Shown here: piece after piece, positions 56,011 through 64,000 of the stretch
How positions within the stretch are numbered: the first letter of the stretch is position 1
Layout of the letters: the number at the start of each line of letters is the position of its first letter
Assembly (NCBI GenBank): GCA_026826555.1
Contig: JAKSZT010053837.1
Location: 3,944,520-4,008,519 of the forward strand
Origin: Tolypeutes matacus
Taxonomy: Eukaryota > Chordata > Mammalia > Cingulata > Chlamyphoridae
DNA: 64,000 nt
Reading direction: 5' to 3'
Notes under the pieces: generated by a model
What the model saw: only the letters and a program-made list of their open reading frames with translations
Told to the model about the DNA's origin: nothing
The model's database searches: none
Translations under genes and position numbers: made by a program

Positions 56011-57114
56011 GTGTGATATTATTTATGAATTCCAAAAAGAAATATAGATTATGTCTGTAAACTGATCAATTCCTCTGGTGTGGTAACCTTTTGATTATAT
56101 TAGATTCAGCTGAGATGGCTGATTATATTATGTTAAGGTTAGGGCTCTGATCCAACCACATCATTAGAGTGCAACAGAGCATCGAGTCCCAGCCCCTTTG
56201 GGTATAACACAGATGCTCACATGGAAGTAAACACACAGAAAAGAAGAACACAGAGGAAGAGAGACAGCTCATAGACACAGCAGAGGCCCCAGGAAGAGAG
56301 ATAAGCCTGATAGTCTACAGCTGACCCTGTGAAGAGACCTGAGCAGCTGAACACAGAAAGAAATGAGCCCTGGGGGAGAGAGATAAGCCTTATTCCAGCC
56401 CACAGCTAAGACTGGAAGAAGCTGGGACCACAGAGCCTTAAGTGGAAGAAGAAAGTCTGAACCCTCGCAGACATCGCCTGCCATCTTGCTCCAACATGTG
56501 GCCAATGACTTTGGGTGAGAAGGTACCTTTTATAGCACCTTGAATTGGACTCTTTAGGGCCTTGTGATTGTAAGACTTGACCCCAAATAAATACCCTTTA
56601 TAAAAGCCAACAGAGGGGAGCAGATGTGACTCAAATTGTTGAGCATCCATCTGCCATATGGAAGGACCTGGGTTCAATCCTCAGGACCTCCCGGTAAAAT
56701 AAAAAAAAAAAAATAGAAGGCATGCATGCCACCAGGCCCTGTGCATGGGCATGCTGTGGGGCCCCACTGAGCCATGCAGGAAGATGATGATGTAACAGGA
56801 GAGAGACACAGGGGAGAGCCAAGACGAGATACACCGAAAAACCAGGAACAGAGGTGGCGCAGATGACAGAACGCCTCTCTCCCACATCAGAGGACCCCAG
56901 GATCAAATCCTGGTGGAGACTGGAGGAGAAGGATGAGAAGAGAGGGCAGGAAACAGACACAGAGAATTGACCAGCGAATAGACACAAAACAGCAAAGGGG
57001 GGGGGGAGGGAGGGGTGGTTAAAATGGATAAAGTAAATGAATAAAGAAATCTTAAAAAAAAAGCCATCAGACTTCTCATACTTTCCATCAGCACCCCTTT
57101 GGCTGACTAATACA
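56011..57114 (+). mobile_element. LTR B inside LTR A, carrying a SINE
   Basis: It starts GTGTGATATTATTTATGAAT and ends TTTGGCTGACTAATACA. The 3' part (AATAAATACCCTTTATAAAA) resembles that of LTR A, so the two are related subfamilies. Exact borders are uncertain by a few bases. Confidence 0.7.
56615..57058 (+). mobile_element. Composite DAS SINE inside LTR B
   Basis: First head GATGTGACTCAAATTGTTGA, B box GGTTCAATCC, A-rich linker, then about two degenerate minisatellite units (CCAGGCCCTGTGCATGGGC, GTGGGGCCCCACTGAGCC). A second tRNA-like unit (GAGGTGGCGCAGATGACAG) and a tail end it. The TSD is AAAAGCCAACAGA (56602-56614) / AAAAGCCATCAGA (57059-57071). Confidence 0.93.
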
Positions 57115-57652
57115 GTGGCCATCTTGCTTCACCACATGGCAACACCACCAGGATCAATAATAGCTGATTTTGGTGAGAAATCATCTCTGCTGATGCCTCG
57201 ATTTGGACATTTCATAGCCTTGGAACTGTAAACTTTTATCCCCAATAAATACCCCTTATAAAAGCCAACAAATTTCTGATACTTTGCATCGGCAGCCCTT
57301 TGGCAAACTAAAACAGAATGGAAAAAATGAAACAGGGTCTCAGGGAATTGGATGTCAATTCCGTCAGTATCCCAGAAGAAGAGAATTGAAAAGGAGCAGA
57401 AAGAGTATTTGAGGAAATAATGACTGAAAACTTCTCAACCCTTATGAAAGACAAAAATATTAATATCCAAGAAGGACAATGAACCCCAAACAGAATAAAT
57501 CCAAATAAACCTACTCTGAGATACCTAATATTCAGAATGACAAATACCAGAGATGAAGAGAGGATTTTGAAAGCAGCAAAAGAAAAGCAATGCATCACCT
57601 ACAAGGGAACCTCAATAAGACTAGATGTTGATCTCTCATCAGAAACCATGAG

Positions 57653-57878
57653 GGGAGGGAGCGGATGTGGCTCAAGTGGTTGATCACTTGCTCCCCACAT
57701 GGGAGGCCCCAGGTTTGGTCCCCGTTGCCTCCTAAAAACAACAACAAGCAACAATGAACAACAACAAAAACAAGAAAAAATGAACTCAGGGGAGCCAATG
57801 TGGCTCAGTGGTTGAGTGCTGGCTTCCCACATACAAAGTCTTGGGCTCATTCCCAGGCACTGGTACCGTTAAATAAAA
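57653..57878 (+). mobile_element. Two DAS-type SINE units in tandem
   Basis: Heads GATGTGGCTCAAGTGGTTGA and CAATGTGGCTCAGTGGTTGA are separated by an (AAC)n linker. The TSD AGAAACCATGAG is perfect (57641-57652, 57879-57890). Confidence 0.94.
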
Positions 57879-57977
57879 AGAAACCATGAGCACAGAAGAA
57901 AGTGATATGTACTGAAAGAGAGAAACTGCCAGCCATGAATTTCTTATCCTCCAAAACTGTCATTCAAAAATGAGTAC

Positions 57978-58083
57978 AGACAAGCAGACACAGAAGAATA
58001 CACAGAGAGCAGACAGCGAGCGCAAAACAACGGGGGGGGGGGGGGGGCAGGAATAAATAAATAATTCTTTAAAAAAAAAAAAA
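57978..58083 (+). mobile_element. 5'-truncated DAS SINE tail with a 16-G run
   Basis: It matches the 3' part of the SINE at 674-1045 (GCAGACACAGAAGAATACAC, GAGCGCAAAACAAC) and lacks both heads. G16 lies at 58032-58047, then AATAAATAAATAATTC and poly(A). Confidence 0.85.
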
Positions 58084-61050
58084 TTAGTGTGAGTTTAAAG
58101 TCTTCACAGACAAATAAAAACTGAGAGTACCAAAAGACCAGAGTACAAGAAATACTAAAGGGAGTACTTTAGCCTGAAAGGATAAAACAAGGGCAAGAGA
58201 CTTGGAGAAGAGCATATAAATGAAGATTATTAGGAAGGGCTAACTTACAGGATAAAAAGACAAATAATAGCAAGATATGACAAGGGAAAGACAAAGGATA
58301 AAATGGATGAAGTAAGTAATGCCTTTACAGTAATAACATTGAATGTTAGTAGCTTGAACTCCCCAATTAAAAGACACAGACTGATAGAATGGGTGAAAAA
58401 ATAAATATAAGCCATCTCCACGCTGTCTACAATAGACTCACCTCAGATGTAAGGACACAATCATGCTGAAAATGAAAGGTTGGAAAAAGATATTGCATGC
58501 AAATAGTAACCAAAAAAGTGCTGAAGTAGTGATACTAATATTGGAAAAAATAGGTTTTAAATGCAAAACTGTTAAAACAGATGAAAAAGGTCACTATACA
58601 TTAATAAACGGAGCAATTCACCAAGAAGAAATAACTGTAATAAATATTTATGCATCTAACCTAGATGTCCCAAGATACATGAGGCATACACTGGCAAAAC
58701 TGAAGGGAGAAATAGATGTCTCTACAATAATATTTGGAGATTCCAATATACCACTGTCAGCATTGGAAAGAACACCCTGGACAGAGATAAATATGGCAAC
58801 AGAGAGCTCTATAATATGATAAATTAACTAAACCTAACAGACAGTTAGACAGCATTAAACCCCAAAACAGCAGGATTACACCCCAAAACAGCAGCATATA
58901 CATTCTTTTCAAGTGCTCATGGATCTTCTCCAGGAGACCATATGTAGGGTCAAAACTCAGGAATTAAAATAAACTTTAAAAGACTGAAATTATCCAAAGC
59001 ACCTTCTCTGATCATAACGGAACGAAGCTGGAAATGAATAATGGATGGGAAAAAAGAAGAAACAACATACTCAAATAATCAGTGGGTCAAAGAAGAAATT
59101 TCAAGAGAAATCAGTAAATATCTCGAGACTAATGAAAATGAGAACACAACATAAAAACCTATGGGATACAGCAAAGGCAGTGCTGAGAGGGAAATTTATA
59201 GCCCTCAATGTTTACATTAAAAAAGAAGAAAGAGCTAAAATCAAAGACCTAATTGTACACCTGGAGGAACTAGAAAAAGAACAGCAAAACTCATCCCAAA
59301 CTAAGCTGAAGGAAAGAAATAAAGACCAGAGCATAAATAAGTGAAATTGAGTACACAAAACAATAGAGAGCATCAACAAAACCAATAGTTCGTTGTTCGA
59401 GAAGATCAATAAAATCGACAAACCCTTAGCTAGACTGACAAAGAAAAAAAGAGAGAAGACGCAAAAAAGAGAGAAGACGCAAATAAATAAATAAAATCAG
59501 AAACGACAGGGGGATCATTACCACTGACTGAAATAAGACAGATTATAAGAGGATACTATGAACAACTGTATGCCAACAAACTAGACAATATAGACAAAAT
59601 GGACAAATTCCTAGAAACACATGAACAACCTACACTGACCCTAGTAGAAACAGATGACGCCAACAAACCAATCATGAGTAAAGAGATTGAAACAGTTATC
59701 AAAAACCTCCCCAAAATAAGAAGCCTGGGACTGGGTGGCTTCACAGGTGAATTCTATCAATTAGTCAAAGATGATCTAATACCAATCTTGCTCAAACTCT
59801 TCCAAACAATTTAACAGGAAGGAACACTACCAAACTCATTCTATGAAGTCAACATCACCAAAATACCACTACCAGGTAAAGATACTATGAGAAAAGTACA
59901 GACCAAATTCTCTAATGAATATAAATGCAAAAATCCTCAACAAAATACTTCCAAACTGAATCCAAAAGCACATTAAAATGATTATACACCAAGATCAAAT
60001 GGTTTGTATCCCAGTAATGCAAGGGTGTTTACCAGAAGAAAAATCAGTGTAATAAACCACATTATAAATAGAAGAAGAAAAAAATCACATGATCCTCTTG
60101 ATTGACACAGAAAAGGCATTTGACATAATAAAGCATCCTTTCTTGATAAAAATACTCCAAAAAAGGAATGGAAGGAAGCTTTCTCAACATGGTAAAGTGC
60201 ATATATAAAAAAACCCACAGCTAGCATTGTACTAAACAGTGAAAGACTGAGAACTTTCTTGCTGAGATCAGGAACAAGACAAGAACGCCCACTCTCACCA
60301 CTGTTAATATTGTTCTAGAAGTTCTAGCTGGAGTAATTAGGCTAGATAAAAAAATAAAAGGAACCCAAAAATGAAAGGAAGAAGTAAAACTTTCGTTGTT
60401 CATTCATATGATCCTATATGTAGAAAATCCTGAAAAATTCACAATAAAGCTACTAGAACTAATAGATAAGTTCAGGAAAGTGGTGGGATACAAGATTAAT
60501 ATGCAAAAGTCAGAGCGTTTCTATACATTACTGATGAACAATCTGAGGAGGAAGTTAGAAAAAAAATTTTCAATATTAATAGTGACCAAAAGAATCAAAT
60601 ATTTAGGAATAAACTTAACCAAGGACATAAAGGACCTATATTCAGAAAACTACAAAACATTGCTAAAAGAAACCTAAGAAGACTAATTAAATGGAAGGAC
60701 AGTCCACGTTCATGGATTGGAAGACTAAATATCTTTAAGATGTCAATTCTACCTAAGCTGATTTACAGATTGAACCAATCCCAATAAAAAATCCCAACAG
60801 CCTTTTTCACAGAAATGGAGAAATGGAAAATCCAATTATCAAATTTATTTGGAAGGGTAAAGGGGCCCTGAATAGCTGAAAATGTCTTTAAAAAAGAATG
60901 AAGTTGGCGGACTCTCACTTCCTGACTTTAAAGCTTATTACTTAGCTACAGTGGTAAAAAGAGCATGTTACTGGCATAAAGATACACATATTGACCAATG
61001 GAACCCTAATGAGAATAAAAAATAGACCCTCAAATCTATGGTCAAAGGAT

Positions 61051-61277
61051 TTTTTTTTTTTTTTTTTTTTGAGGTACCAGGGCCAGGGATTGAACCTAGG
61101 ACTTAGTATGTGGTAAGCCTACACTCAACTACAGAGCCATATCAGCTCCCCTGAGTTTGGTTGTTTCCATTTTTTGCTGGTTGTTTTGCTTTTGTTTTTA
61201 GGAGGCACCAGGGATTGAACCCGGGACCTCCCATAAGGGAAGCAGGCGCTCAATCGCTTGAGCCATATCTGCTCTTG
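61051..61277 (-). mobile_element. Two DAS-type SINE units in tandem
   Basis: Minus strand: heads near 61265 (GATATGGCTCAAGCGATTGA, B box GGTTCAATCCC) and 61145 (GATATGGCTCTGTAGTTGAG), with a poly(A) of about 22. The TSD is TCAAAGGATT / TCAAGTGATT. Confidence 0.9.
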
Positions 61278-61595
61278 TTCAAGTGATTCTGACAAGGTTA
61301 TCAGGCCCACCCGCCTGGGCCAGAATAGTCTATTCAACAAATGGTGCTGGGAGAACTGGATATCCATATCCAAAAGAAAGACAGAGGACCCCTATCGTAC
61401 ACCTTATATAAAGATTTACTCAAAATGGATCAGAGACCTAAATATAGAAGCTACAACTTTAAAACTTCTAGATGGAAATGTAGGGAAACATCTTCAAGAT
61501 CTTGTGGTAAGCAGCAGTTTCTTAAACCTTACACCCAAAGCACGAACAACAAAAGAAAAATTAGATAAATGGGACAACCTCAAAATTAAACACTT

Positions 61596-61975
61596 GGGAA
61601 ATGGGAGTGGCTAAAGCTATTGGACTTCTGCCTACCACATGGGAGGTGCTGGGTTTGGTTCTCAGTGCCTCCTGGAGAAGGTGAGCTGGTGCGATGGGCA
61701 GGCGCAGCAAGCTGATGCAACAAAATTATGCAACAGAGACACAAAGAGGAAAGACAATGAGAGACACAGCAAACTGGGGAGCTGAGGTGGCTCAAACGAT
61801 TGAGCGCCTCTCTCCCACATGGGAGGTCCTGGGTTTGGTTCCTGGTGCCTCCTAAAGAGAAGATGAGCAGACACAGAGAGCACATGGCAAATGGACACAG
61901 AAAGCAGACGGCAACCTCAAACAACGAGGGGGTGGGGGGAGAATAAATAAATAAAATAAATCTTAAAAAAATTTT
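61596..61975 (+). mobile_element. DAS-type dimeric SINE
   Basis: Heads near 61604 (GAGTGGCTAAAGCTATTGG) and 61781 (GAGGTGGCTCAAACGATTGA), each with a GGGTTTGGTTC B box. Tail with GGGGGTGGGGGGAGAATAAA. The TSD TTAAACACTT is perfect (61586-61595, 61976-61985). Same type as 674-1045. Confidence 0.94.
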
Positions 61976-62227
61976 TTAAACACTTTTGCTCTTCAAAAGA
62001 GTTTCTCAAGAAAGTAAAAAGGCAGATTACTCAATGGGAGAAATTATTTGGAAACCATATATCCAATAAAGGTTTGATATCCATCTTATATAAAGAGATC
62101 ATAGAACTCAATGATAAAAAGACAAACAACCCAATTAAAAAATGGGCAAAATACTTGAACAGACATTTTTCAGAAGAGGAAATACAAATGGCCAAAAAAG
62201 CACATGAAAAAATGTTCAACATCACTG

Positions 62228-62442
62228 TGTTAGTAGTAATATTTTTACAATCCTTTTTCAGTTTGTAACAAATATTTCAGAACAATGCAGGGTATTGTTG
62301 GTGGGGTGATATATGGGAGCCTTGTATGATGATACATACATGTTTGTTTTGTAAGTCCATAACTTTTACTATACACTCTTCCTTTCTTTATGTATGTTCA
62401 TGTATAAATGATATATTTCAATAAAATTTTATTTAAAAAAAA
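62228..62442 (+). mobile_element. 3' UTR and poly(A) of the older L1
   Basis: TTTGTAACAAATATTTCAGA, GTATTGTTGGTGGGGTGATA, CATAACTTTTACTATACAC and TTCAATAAAATTTTATTT (poly(A) signal) precede the A run. Confidence 0.8.
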
Positions 62443-62615
62443 AAAAACTTATCTGGTAGGTACTATTTTTTTTTAATCATTTCTATTTTATATGTGGGGG
62501 AGTATTTGCATAGAGAAGTATAAAGCAAACAAGTTAGTAGCAGAGATAGGGTTTCAATTCATGTAGTTTTCCTTCAGAGCCCATTTTCTTAATCACTACA
62601 TTATGCTATGTTTTA
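62443..62615 (-). repeat. MIR, part right of the L1
   Basis: GGTAGGTACTATTTTTTTTT, then GGGGGAGTATTTGCATAGAG, then AGTAGCAGAGATAGGGTTTC, then CAGAGCCCATTTTCTTAATC is antisense MIR. It joins 54440-54555 when the L1 and one TSD are removed. Confidence 0.75.
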
Positions 62616-62869
62616 TATTATAGTACTTAGAAATTTCAGTTTTCCTCTTTGGCCAGTCCTTTTTAGAGTTAATGCTAATTTCCAAAGTTTAGTTTTCCTT
62701 GTTCAATTGCTTTAACTGAAATTCATTCATTTTATTTTTTGTTTTATTTTTTATAAGAGGTTATGTCATCTTGCTTTACTTTTTCCCTAGAAGAATGGTA
62801 GTATGTAGCAATAAGGCCATACATGGATAAAACATGGCAATAATTCAGACTGATTAGTAAATAGGTGCC
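62616..62869. other. Unassigned sequence
   Basis: No gene or repeat was recognised. Confidence 0.4.
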
Positions 62870-63416
62870 TGTGGTGGTTTGGAGCTATATGTAACCCAGA
62901 AGAACATGTTCTTAAAATTAATGAATCCCACCCTGTAATTTTTGTGTAACATTTATGTAATCTAAGCATATTTTAAAATATATAAAAATAAATAAATATA
63001 CAAAAAAAAATTTTTTTTAATGCATCCCTGTGCATATGAGCCTAAAGTGGGATTTTTTTGTTGAGCTAACTTCAGTTAAGAAATGGCCAACCTCAGTCAG
63101 GATGGGTCGTAATCCTATTACTGGAGTCCTTTATAAGCATTATGAAATTTAGACAGAGAGGGAAAGCCATGGAAGTAAGAAGCCGAAGTCAATAAAACCC
63201 AGAAGAGAAGGGAGAGATCTGCAGACGCTGACCTGTGCCTTGCTACGTGGCAGAGAAGTCAAGGATCTACAGCAGACAATCTTTGGGAAGGAAGCATCGC
63301 TTTGATGATGCCTTGATTTGAACATTTTCTCAGCCTCAAAACTGTAAGTGAATAAATTCCCATTGTTTAAGCCAAACCATTTCATATTTGCTGGAACATT
63401 CTAGGAAACTAAAACA
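62870..63416 (+). mobile_element. Solo LTR, ERVL/MaLR type
   Basis: It starts TGTGGTGGTTTGGAGCTATA and ends GGAAACTAAAACA. The 5-bp TSD GTGCC is perfect (62865-62869, 63417-63421). A TATA-like TTTATAAGC (about 63130) and AATAAATTCCCATTGTTTAA (about 63352) lie in LTR order. It carries a small repeat A insertion at 62931. Same broad family, other strand, as 22318, 32557 and 48894. Confidence 0.88.
62931..63018 (+). mobile_element. 5'-truncated repeat A 3' end
   Basis: GTGTAACATTTATGTAATC then an A-rich tail equals the 3' terminus of repeat A (complement at 3790-3850 and 52440-52500). The flanks AATGAATCCC (62920-62929) and AATGCATCCC (63019-63028) form a TSD with one mismatch. Confidence 0.7.
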
Positions 63417-63421
63417 GTGCC

Positions 63422-64000
63422 CCATCTCTTAATGCCCCTCAGTCCCTAGCTCAAGACTCGTGTATCTCCAGATGATTCTGCAACTGAAGGATTAATACCT
63501 GAGAAAGTAAGGGGCCTCCAAGCCTGCTTTCATTGTGATGGGTAAGTGCCTAGTACCATAGGGATTGATAAATAGTTTGAATATCATCACACTTAGAAGT
63601 TGAATCCAACCCTTTTTCATTCTTCAGTGTCTTTGTGCTTTGTTTTATCTAATTTGAATTCTCTTTCTTTTGTACCTAGTCTGACAGCCAGCCTTTAAGT
63701 TCTACATGATTAGTTAGGTCAAGTAGCATCTCCTCTGTGAAGTTTTACCATATAATGAAGATTTGAGTGTTCTTCTTTATATATTTTTTTATACTTGTTC
63801 TATCTCTTTGGTAATAAAGATCTCATTTTTATCTGTATATGTTTCTTCACCACTAGACCAATGTTGGAGGCAGTGTTATTTCCTCTGGGCACCTCCAGTG
63901 CCTAGAATATTATCTAAATGCATTATAATTACTGTACTTGTTGAATATATCAGTGAATGATTGGTTAGAGCAACCAGTAGTTAGAATGGCTAATGATACT
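63422..64000. other. Unassigned sequence to the window end
   Basis: No gene or repeat was recognised. The 65-aa frame at 63763-63960 has no supporting features. Confidence 0.45.

Larger units (their letters stand above)
55651..57315 (+). mobile_element. LTR A (ERVL/MaLR type), split by LTR B
   Basis: It starts GGTGGTAGTTTGAAATTATG and ends CTTTGGCAAACTAAAACA. The 5-bp TSD GAATG is perfect (55646-55650, 57316-57320). The left half is 55651-56010 and the right half is 57115-57315, with AATAAATACCCCTTATAAAA near the end. Confidence 0.8.
55303..57650 (+). pseudogene. L1 ORF1 pseudogene split by an LTR nest
   Basis: The frame starts MAQPKEQTKNPDE at 55303 with stops in the coiled-coil part (for example at 55425). 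It is broken at 55646 by LTR A and resumes at 57321 as RRM and C-terminal text (FEEIMTENFSTLMKDKNI, then YLIFRMTNTRDEERILKAAK, then YKGTSIRLDVDLSSETMR). A SINE pair interrupts it again at 57653. Confidence 0.8.
58300..62230 (+). pseudogene. L1 ORF2 pseudogene of the older L1
   Basis: Endonuclease text starts near 58310 (AVITLNVSSLNSPIKRH-like) and includes a 118-codon frame at 58463-58819 with [35 protein letters not shown] (59180), [20 protein letters not shown] (59740) and ENPEKFTIKLLELIDKFRKV (60425). C-terminal: [14 protein letters not shown] (61340). The text jumps from MFNITV (62222) to the 3' UTR, so about 0.5 kb of the 3' end of ORF2 is deleted. SINEs lie at 61051 and 61596. Confidence 0.85.
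54556..62442 (+). mobile_element. Near full-length older L1 carrying a nest of insertions
   Basis: It starts GGACTTCTGGAAGATGGCAT, with an AAGATGGC motif like that of the younger L1 5' ends, and ends at a 3' UTR with poly(A). The TSD is AAAACCTTATCAGG (54542-54555) / AAAAACTTATCTGG (62443-62456), with two mismatches. The insertion splits a MIR. After removal of LTRs A and B and the SINEs the element is about 5 kb. It is clearly more diverged than copies 1 and 2. Confidence 0.88.

Noticed and set aside
674..61975. tRNA-Ala genes, because many heads have A and B boxes
   Set aside because: All are followed by SINE bodies and A-rich tails with TSDs. The acceptor ends do not pair as in a mature tRNA and none stands alone.

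Overview
The window is mammalian nuclear DNA, and everything points to a xenarthran, most likely an armadillo such as Dasypus. The main clue is more than twenty tRNA-Ala-like SINEs of the DAS type: a tRNA-like head with A and B boxes, a short body, an AATAAA-rich tail and flanking target-site duplications (TSDs). L1 LINEs, MIR and L2 fossils, ERVL/MaLR LTRs and hAT-like DNA transposon remnants make up most of the rest. No host protein-coding exon, CpG-island promoter, rRNA gene or functional tRNA gene could be recognised. The open frames are chance frames, frames inside L1, or frames opened by a minisatellite. This looks like intergenic or deep intronic sequence built by repeated retrotransposon insertion.

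Layout. 1-8.9 kb: an L1 fragment, two SINEs, L1 3'-UTR pieces, an old LTR interrupted by LINE-type sequence, and an ERV1-like solo LTR. 8.9-15.4 kb: decayed L1 in both orientations, a hAT-like element split by a SINE, and several SINEs. 15.4-21.8 kb: a near full-length minus-strand L1 (copy 1) with a young SINE in ORF2. 21.8-28 kb: an AT-rich palindromic satellite beside a SINE, a MIR split by an LTR, more SINEs and microsatellites. 28-36.5 kb: a MaLR internal region with its 3' LTR, a decayed ERVL pol block, an older antisense L1 carrying a U1 snRNA retropseudogene, an LTR and an L1 stub, then a GC-rich LTR.

36.5-45.1 kb is a nest. An older antisense L1 is opened by a SINE, by a composite SINE with a 13-unit 25-bp minisatellite, by a second near full-length L1 (copy 2, less damaged than copy 1) and by a U11 snRNA retropseudogene. 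45.1-53.1 kb holds decayed plus-strand L1 pieces with LTR and SINE insertions and a LINE-like 3'-end repeat here called repeat A. 54.4-62.6 kb is the deepest nest: a MIR split by a 7.9-kb plus-strand L1, whose ORF1 is split by LTR A, which is split by LTR B, which carries a composite SINE. The window ends with an ERVL/MaLR-type solo LTR with a perfect 5-bp TSD and about 0.6 kb of unassigned DNA.

The elements do not form a pathway. They are linked by mechanism: the SINEs and the two snRNA copies have poly(A) tails and TSDs as expected for L1-mediated retrotransposition, and two L1 copies in the same orientation 22 kb apart could recombine. The points most worth follow-up are the U11 and U1 retropseudogenes, the SVA-like SINE-minisatellite composite, repeat A, and the nested order of insertion. 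Family names come from recognition of sequence patterns only; no database search was run.
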